NCBI GenBank assembly: GCA_964461865.1
Contig: CAYWVK010000005.1
Span: 1 to 28,406 of the forward strand
DNA length: 28,406 nucleotides
From: CAYWVK01 sp964461865
GTDB lineage: Bacteria > Patescibacteriota > Microgenomatia > Levybacterales > UBA12049
Direction of reading: 5' to 3'
The notes beneath the pieces are model-generated. The model ran no database searches, was not told the DNA's origin, and was given only the letters and a program-made list of their open reading frames with translations. Shown piece by piece: positions 23,722-28,406 of the stretch (its first letter is position 1; each line of letters starts with the position of its first letter). The translations under genes were made by a program, and so were the position numbers.

Positions 23722-25283
23722 CTTAATTGATACAAATTATACAACTTAACACCGGTTGTAGGATTTTGATAAATCAATTTCCAATTTTTGAATCTATCAG
23801 GTAAATTTGTGTTTTGTGTTGCAATATAATTAAACGAATCACCACTCTTAACCCAAGAAGAATGAATAAACGGAAAATCTACATAATATAAATTATGAAA
23901 ACCATATAACAATACCGTATCATTTGATTTAATATTTTGTTTAAAATAATCATCTATATCAAAAAAATCTCCGTACTTAAAGTTTAGGTTTTTCGTTAAA
24001 AAATCACTTTTTGATTGTTGCAATAAAATTACCGGGATATACTTTGCGTTAGCACCACTTCTATAAAAAATAGAAATCAATGCAATAATAAAAACTAAAA
24101 AAATCATATATTTTTTAAGCTTCTTGTTTTTAAGTATAAATATTGAGTACGCAGCTAATATCGAAAATAATGGAGTATAGGGAAGAATAAACCTTCCACC
24201 CTCTATTGAAATCGTCATAATCCAAAAAATTATCGCTAATAAACAATAAGCTAGAACTTTTTTAAGATTTTTGGGAAAAGACTTAAAATACATAATAATA
24301 ATTGGTAAAACCATAATATAAATCGGATTAATTAAATCTTCTAAAAAAATCATATTAAACGGATTTGCATATATCGATAAGTTTAAATTTGGATTAAAAA
24401 AAGACGAAAAAAGCGGATAAAACGGATTTCCTGTATTAAGAAAGGAAAAAATAAACCAAGGTAATGGAATAAATATAGCAACAATTATATAAGTAAATAA
24501 ATATTTTAATATGGATAATATTTTTTCTTTTTGTTTTATTAACTCATACGCTATTAAAATTACTACAATTAAAAGCGTTACTAAAGCAACAGTTTTAGTG
24601 GAGATAGCTAAACCAAGCATTACGGCAGATTCAATAAGCCATTTTTTTTCTTTTGACTCAATCCAATTAATAAATCCCCAAAAAGCCATAACCTCAAAGA
24701 ATGTTCTGGAAAGATCAACATAAGCTGTAATAGATTCCCAACCTACAACTAAACTTGAGTAAAATATTAAAACAGTTAAAAGTGAATATTTTTTATCTAG
24801 AAATTTTCTAGCTAAAAAGTAGGTCGCAATCATTGCTAATATTCCGAAAGTAAAACTTGTTAACTTTGCAAATACTTCCAGTCCAAAAGATAGGGGAAAA
24901 ATATAAAGCATTTCTATTAATTTAGGCATTGCAGAATAGTACAATAAGCCTCCTTGTATAAAATTTATAGAATTACTCAACGAATAAATTTTAGGCAGTG
25001 TTAAATGATACCAAAGGCTATCAAATGCTAACTCCGGTCCTAATACTCCGATTAAATTAACTAACGCCTGGAATATAATCAATATTAAAATTAGATATTC
25101 TGTTTTTGTAAAGGTTAATTTTTTAAATCTTATTCTTGGTTTCTTTCTTAATTTGATAACTAAAAATACTAATAAAAAAAGGAGAGTAATTATCGTTATT
25201 ATACTTTTTTGCAAAAGGCCCATAAGACCTAACGCAAAAATTACATAAGAGTAAATTCCAATAACTATTGCTAAAGAAAACAT
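23709..25283 (-). CDS. GT-C fold membrane glycosyltransferase (GT39/ArnT-like)
   Basis: The 524-residue product has roughly a dozen hydrophobic segments and a C-terminal soluble part (about 430-524). The first outer loop has ELAFDSLWYHLTLPKIY with Asp88, the position of the catalytic acidic residue in PMT/ArnT-like GT-C enzymes that use polyprenyl-phosphate sugars. The KEKKWLIESAVMLGLAISTKT segment is typical of bacterial GT39-like proteins. Donor sugar and acceptor cannot be inferred; transfer to a surface protein or lipid-linked glycan is plausible. The ATG lies three bases after the small ORF upstream, and its 3' end overlaps the O-antigen ligase gene. An assignment as an uncharacterised polytopic membrane protein remains possible. 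Confidence 0.75.
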   Translation of the reverse strand: MFSLAIVIGIYSYVIFALGLMGLLQKSIITIITLLFLLVFLVIKLRKKPRIRFKKLTFTKTEYLILILIIFQALVNLIGVLGPELAFDSLWYHLTLPKIYSLSNSINFIQGGLLYYSAMPKLIEMLYIFPLSFGLEVFAKLTSFTFGILAMIATYFLARKFLDKKYSLLTVLIFYSSLVVGWESITAYVDLSRTFFEVMAFWGFINWIESKEKKWLIESAVMLGLAISTKTVALVTLLIVVILIAYELIKQKEKILSILKYLFTYIIVAIFIPLPWFIFSFLNTGNPFYPLFSSFFNPNLNLSIYANPFNMIFLEDLINPIYIMVLPIIIMYFKSFPKNLKKVLAYCLLAIIFWIMTISIEGGRFILPYTPLFSILAAYSIFILKNKKLKKYMIFLVFIIALISIFYRSGANAKYIPVILLQQSKSDFLTKNLNFKYGDFFDIDDYFKQNIKSNDTVLLYGFHNLYYVDFPFIHSSWVKSGDSFNYIATQNTNLPDRFKNWKLIYQNPTTGVKLYNLYQLRWHY

Positions 25284-25286
25284 ATT

Positions 25287-25391
25287 TTAAGTTAATTTAT
25301 CGATTGCTTTTTGATACAAATTAATAATATACAACAATAAAATTATAATAGTCCAGACAATAAATATATTTTTTTTTAATTTTGTTTCCAT
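25287..25391 (-). CDS. Putative 34-residue single-helix membrane peptide
   Basis: A short frame that is easily missed. It begins with an ATG inside the last codons of the GT2 gene (16-base overlap) and stops three bases before the ATG of the GT-C gene, exactly filling an otherwise empty 92-base gap. The predicted peptide starts METKLKKN, has one very hydrophobic helix (about 9-26, including a Trp) and ends in a polar YQKAIDKLT tail. Lysines flank the helix on both sides. No clear Shine-Dalgarno site; translation could be coupled to GT2. AT-rich DNA easily encodes such helices by chance, so this is a candidate only. A role as a small partner of the neighbouring membrane glycosyltransferase is speculation. 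Confidence 0.45.
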   Translation of the reverse strand: METKLKKNIFIVWTIIILLLYIINLYQKAIDKLT

Positions 25392-26131
25392 AAAAGCCAA
25401 AGCTTTCCTCTACTTAGGAAAGTATGCATACTCATTAAAACTGCAAGCATCAATCCTCTTACCCCATCTAAAAAACCAAGTTTTATAAAATAATTATTGA
25501 TAAATTTACCCAGAGTATAAACAAACACCAATACTCCATTAACTTTTATATTTTTAGTAAATAACTCTTCTGCTCTAATGGTTGAATATATGTTTAATTC
25601 CTGTATAAATTCGCTTAACAATTGATGTGGATAATGATAAATGCAGTTATTTAACTCACCAATTTTACCATTTATTTTAATTACTTCATGTACCTTACCG
25701 TAACTCACTCCCTTACCCTTCTTAAATAACCTAATTAATTTTGTGCTCCCCTGCTCTGCGTATTTAATTTTTCTACCCCACATTTGATCAATTCTTTTAA
25801 TTTTATATGCATCGTATATATGGTTATTAAAATTTAAAATTCCAATTATTTCGTTTTTCAACTCTTCTGTAATTCTTTCATCTGCATCTACGAACAATAT
25901 CCAATTATTACTTGCTTTAGAAATACCAAAGTTTCTTTGTTTACTAAAATCTAAATCTAAATTTCTTTTATAAATTTTTGAAGTATACTTTTTAGAAATC
26001 TCAATAGTTTTATCGCTTGAGGAATCGTCAATTATTATAATTTCATCTACCCATTTTATTGACTCAAGACAATCTTTTATATTTTTTTCTTCGTTTTTAG
26101 TTAACACGATTGCGGAAACTAAATTAATCAT
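25376..26131 (-). CDS. Family 2 glycosyltransferase (WaaE/KdtX-like)
   Basis: The 251-residue protein starts with the GT2 fold signature VSAIVLTKNEEKNI (5-18) and VDEIIIIDDSSSDKT (28-42), has QRNFGI (65-70) and the metal-binding DxD as VDADER (81-86). EVIKINGKIGEL and the CIYHYPH segment match the group that includes the LPS core glucosyltransferase WaaE. The C-terminal part (about 195-245) contains a hydrophobic stretch that may associate with the membrane. It transfers a sugar from a nucleotide or lipid donor; the acceptor is unknown. It has its own promoter just upstream (26138-26166) and probably heads a small operon with the small ORF, the GT-C gene and the ligase. Confidence 0.88.
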   Translation of the reverse strand: MINLVSAIVLTKNEEKNIKDCLESIKWVDEIIIIDDSSSDKTIEISKKYTSKIYKRNLDLDFSKQRNFGISKASNNWILFVDADERITEELKNEIIGILNFNNHIYDAYKIKRIDQMWGRKIKYAEQGSTKLIRLFKKGKGVSYGKVHEVIKINGKIGELNNCIYHYPHQLLSEFIQELNIYSTIRAEELFTKNIKVNGVLVFVYTLGKFINNYFIKLGFLDGVRGLMLAVLMSMHTFLSRGKLWLLWKQN

Positions 26132-26137
26132 GAATAT

Positions 26138-26166
26138 ATTCTAACAAAGTATATATCAGTTGTCAG
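26138..26166 (-). promoter_or_regulatory. Promoter of the GT2 gene (leaderless type)
   Basis: Minus strand CTGACA (26161-26166), a 17-base spacer, and TAGAAT (26138-26143), five of six matches in each box. The -10 box ends six bases before the ATG, placing the expected start at the A of ATG. The rest of the 67-base gap to the upstream gene shows no convincing terminator. Confidence 0.7.
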
Positions 26167-26198
26167 ATAATCTTATTTATAAAAAGTACAACAATTTA

Positions 26199-28406
26199 TT
26201 AATTTTTATCTTTTAAGACATAAAAATAATTATCCTTATAAAATACTTTTTTATCTTTTGAGATTAAGTCAACGTCATTAACATCAAGTATTGTATACAC
26301 ATTTTTAGATGGCAAAAAACAATCTTTCCCTCTTAACCAAGTTAAATACTTAAAATTATCAATTCCAGAGTCATATTTTCCCAAAACCCCTTCACCAACT
26401 ATCTTAAAAGACATATCGCTGGAATCTTTTACAATTTTTCTTGCAATGTCATCATAAATTCTCCAAGTTGGACCAAGGCTATGGTTAAATGGAGGCATTA
26501 CTTTTACTGAATTTTTTGTAGAAACATAATAATCATTTGTGATTAATAATCCTGAATTTATAAAAATTATTATAATAAAAAATATTATTGTTAAGTATCT
26601 ATTTAAATTCATAAAATAACTAAATCCTATCCCAATTACTAGTGCTATTACAGGAAAAACTAACGGATAATACGCATTACCGGGGCTTGCATGAACTAAA
26701 AACCCAATAATTGGAACTACTAACCAAAGTAAAATAACCAGTAAGTGATTCTGACACTTTTTTTTAAAAAATAATAAACCAATTAACGATAATATAATTA
26801 TTATTAATGCAATTATTTCCATATGAGGAAATACAATTCCTAACAGTTGTTGTTTTGTTGTTAAGAATGCATTTGGGAAATTTGCCGTTGTTGAATTACC
26901 AGAAGCTGTAAGACCAAAAAATAATCTTGCTCTATTTATTACCCATAATGGAAGTCCTAGTGTTTGAACAAATTTATTCGAAAAATCATAAATTATAAAA
27001 GGAAAAATACCAATAATAAATCCTATTATTGAATTTAATATTATTCCTTTATTTATTTTTATCTTTTTAATAAAAACAAAAATTGCCAATATTATAAAAA
27101 GTATAAAATTTGATAATTCAAGCTGAATTAAAAATCCAAGAATTAAAAAGATTAAAAAATAAATTATTTTACTTTTTTCATTTACTAGCAGAAGACATAA
27201 AAAGAATAAACAAGCAAAAAAAGGAATAGGGCTTGTATGATATGGCATTCTTGCCATTACCACAATCAATGGTGATGTAGCATAAAAAGCAGCTGAAAAT
27301 AATCCGGTTGAAAGATTAATAAATCTTTTTCCAATTAAATAAATAAAAAAGATTGTAATTACATCTAATAAAGAAAAAAGAATAGCAGGAGCAACAGGAT
27401 TAAATTTTCCTATATATAACGCAAAGGCAATAAAGTAGGTAGCCAAGGGGCCTTGTTTTAACCAGACAACAGATGATGGTATTCCAACAAGAGGTATCTC
27501 CTTGGTTAAAAGCATTTCTTTTGCAGATAAATAAAACCAACCCTGATCACCAATAAATATCATTAATTCCTCTAATTTATAAAATCTTAAAAATGTTCCT
27601 ATTGTAATTATCATCAACAAAAGAAGATCAGTTTTTTTAAGGCTTAACCAAAAATTAATAAACAAAGCGGGAATTAAACCATAATACTTTTTAAAATATA
27701 GATACCTGCTTTTATTAAATATTTTATTTTTATCACTTCTTTGACTTGTGCTTTTTTCCCACAAATGAATTATTTTTGCACTTGGAGTAATGAAAAGTTT
27801 ATAGCCTAATTTTTTGATTCTATTACAAAGATCGTTTTCTTCAAAATACAAGAAGAAGTTCTCATCAAATCCTTTTACTTTTTCAAAAATATCTTTTTTA
27901 ATTAACATCGCAGAACCGGGTAATACCCCAACCTCTTTTTTATTTTTTCTATTCCAGTTTAAATAATAAAAGCTTTTTGAAATAAAATTTTTAGGAAATA
28001 ACTTATCAATAAAAGATAATGAAAAAATCCCTTCTAATAATCCAAGTTTTTTTGTTCCCTGATAGAAAAACTTTTTACCGTTTTTATGAAGCATTATTGG
28101 AGACACCCCTGCAACATTTTTCTCTTTTTTTATAAAATCTATTAAGCTTTCTATGGTATCTTTAAAAACTATTGTATCCGGATTTAGAAAAAATAAATAT
28201 TCTCCTGTAGCTGATTTTGCTCCGAGATTATTACCCGCTCCAAACCCCAGATTTGTTTTAGCTTTTATATATTTAACATTTTTAAACTTACTTAATAATT
28301 CTTTTTTTATTAACTCCTTATCATCATTATCTACAATAATAACTTCGTATAAATATTTACTTTTACTCTTTTTGATTGAATTTATACAATTAAAAAGTTC
28401 ATTTTT
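26199..28406 (-). CDS. GT2 - GT-C fusion glycosyltransferase (5' end outside window)
   Basis: The frame is open to the right edge, so the true start lies outside; the GTG at 28106 is internal. In the visible 735 residues, the first part (1 to about 235) is a rhamnosyltransferase-like GT2 domain: EVIIVDN (21-27), NLGFGAGNN (52-60), the metal site FLNPDTIV (73-80), and FDENFFLYFEENDLCNRI (about 180-197). After a short amphipathic linker, about 258-735 is a polytopic membrane domain of the GT39/ArnT type, with GDQGWFYLSAKEMLL (Asp287) in the first outer loop, a dozen or so helices and a small soluble C-terminal domain. The chain may add two different sugars, one in the cytoplasm and one outside. 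I see no stop or frameshift at the junction. Confidence 0.85.
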   Translation of the reverse strand, partial: KNELFNCINSIKKSKSKYLYEVIIVDNDDKELIKKELLSKFKNVKYIKAKTNLGFGAGNNLGAKSATGEYLFFLNPDTIVFKDTIESLIDFIKKEKNVAGVSPIMLHKNGKKFFYQGTKKLGLLEGIFSLSFIDKLFPKNFISKSFYYLNWNRKNKKEVGVLPGSAMLIKKDIFEKVKGFDENFFLYFEENDLCNRIKKLGYKLFITPSAKIIHLWEKSTSQRSDKNKIFNKSRYLYFKKYYGLIPALFINFWLSLKKTDLLLLMIITIGTFLRFYKLEELMIFIGDQGWFYLSAKEMLLTKEIPLVGIPSSVVWLKQGPLATYFIAFALYIGKFNPVAPAILFSLLDVITIFFIYLIGKRFINLSTGLFSAAFYATSPLIVVMARMPYHTSPIPFFACLFFLCLLLVNEKSKIIYFLIFLILGFLIQLELSNFILFIILAIFVFIKKIKINKGIILNSIIGFIIGIFPFIIYDFSNKFVQTLGLPLWVINRARLFFGLTASGNSTTANFPNAFLTTKQQLLGIVFPHMEIIALIIIILSLIGLLFFKKKCQNHLLVILLWLVVPIIGFLVHASPGNAYYPLVFPVIALVIGIGFSYFMNLNRYLTIIFFIIIIFINSGLLITNDYYVSTKNSVKVMPPFNHSLGPTWRIYDDIARKIVKDSSDMSFKIVGEGVLGKYDSGIDNFKYLTWLRGKDCFLPSKNVYTILDVNDVDLISKDKKVFYKDNYFYVLKDKN

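Noticed and set aside
25369..25377. Run of nine T as a possible frameshift that would join GT2 to the following hydrophobic peptide
   Set aside because: GT2 already ends at a normal position, and the hydrophobic frame has its own ATG at 25391, so a separate small ORF is simpler.
28104..28106. GTG as the start of the rightmost glycosyltransferase
   Set aside because: The frame continues upstream to the window edge and encodes GT2 motifs (NLGFGAGNN, FLNPDTIV).
1..28406. UGA read as glycine
   Set aside because: TGA ends polX, murT, gatA, gatB, atpB and atpH at positions consistent with family lengths, so it works as a stop.

Overview
The window looks like a piece of a streamlined, AT-rich bacterial genome, most likely a member of the Candidate Phyla Radiation (Patescibacteria), perhaps the Microgenomates side. 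This is inferred from divergent CPR-flavoured housekeeping proteins (CTP synthase, a very short ATP synthase delta), coding density near 98 percent, genes that abut or overlap by a few bases, tRNA genes without an encoded CCA, and a large membrane glycosyltransferase cluster. The lineage below that level cannot be fixed from sequence reading alone. TGA is used as an ordinary stop codon (polX, murT, gatA, gatB, atpB and others), so the UGA-glycine code of Gracilibacteria/SR1 is excluded.

Layout. Bases 1-486 hold the 3' end of uvrB (+). Bases 489-3319 form a minus-strand block, in transcription order tRNA-Asp, a LysM membrane protein, tRNA-Gly, pyrG, rplS. From 3383 to 15569 runs a ten-gene plus-strand operon with junctions between -11 and +7 bp: polX, lemA, htpX, murT, gatD, gatC, gatA, gatB, a diguanylate cyclase and dnaE. 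It mixes DNA repair and replication, membrane proteostasis, peptidoglycan amidation, tRNA-dependent amidation and c-di-GMP signalling. Bases 15578-21697 carry a full F1Fo ATP synthase operon in the order B-E-F-H-A-G-D-C. A tRNA-Thr and an Ig-like membrane protein follow (21744-22532). From 22516 to the right edge a minus-strand surface-polysaccharide cluster contains a GT2/GT-C fusion, a WaaE-like GT2, an unannotated 34-codon membrane peptide, a GT-C membrane glycosyltransferase and an O-antigen ligase/polymerase. No gap exceeds 300 bases. I see no insertion sequences, CRISPR arrays, phage genes or obvious transferred islands.

Working together. MurT-GatD, the LysM protein and the polysaccharide genes point to a Gram-positive-like amidated peptidoglycan wall decorated with glycans. 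GatCAB supplies Gln-tRNA and/or Asn-tRNA. The ATP synthase c subunit looks proton-coupled. PolX, DnaE and UvrB belong to DNA maintenance.

The most interesting signal is regulatory. Recognisable sigma70-type promoters precede rplS, pyrG, polX, atpB and the GT2 gene, and in every case the -10 box ends only 5-11 bases before the start codon, which predicts leaderless or nearly leaderless mRNAs. Clear Shine-Dalgarno sites appear only before a few genes that have a longer leader or sit inside operons (lysM, lemA, gatB, atpE), and the strongest is before atpE, whose product is needed in the highest copy number. I did not find a wholly new multi-gene system here.
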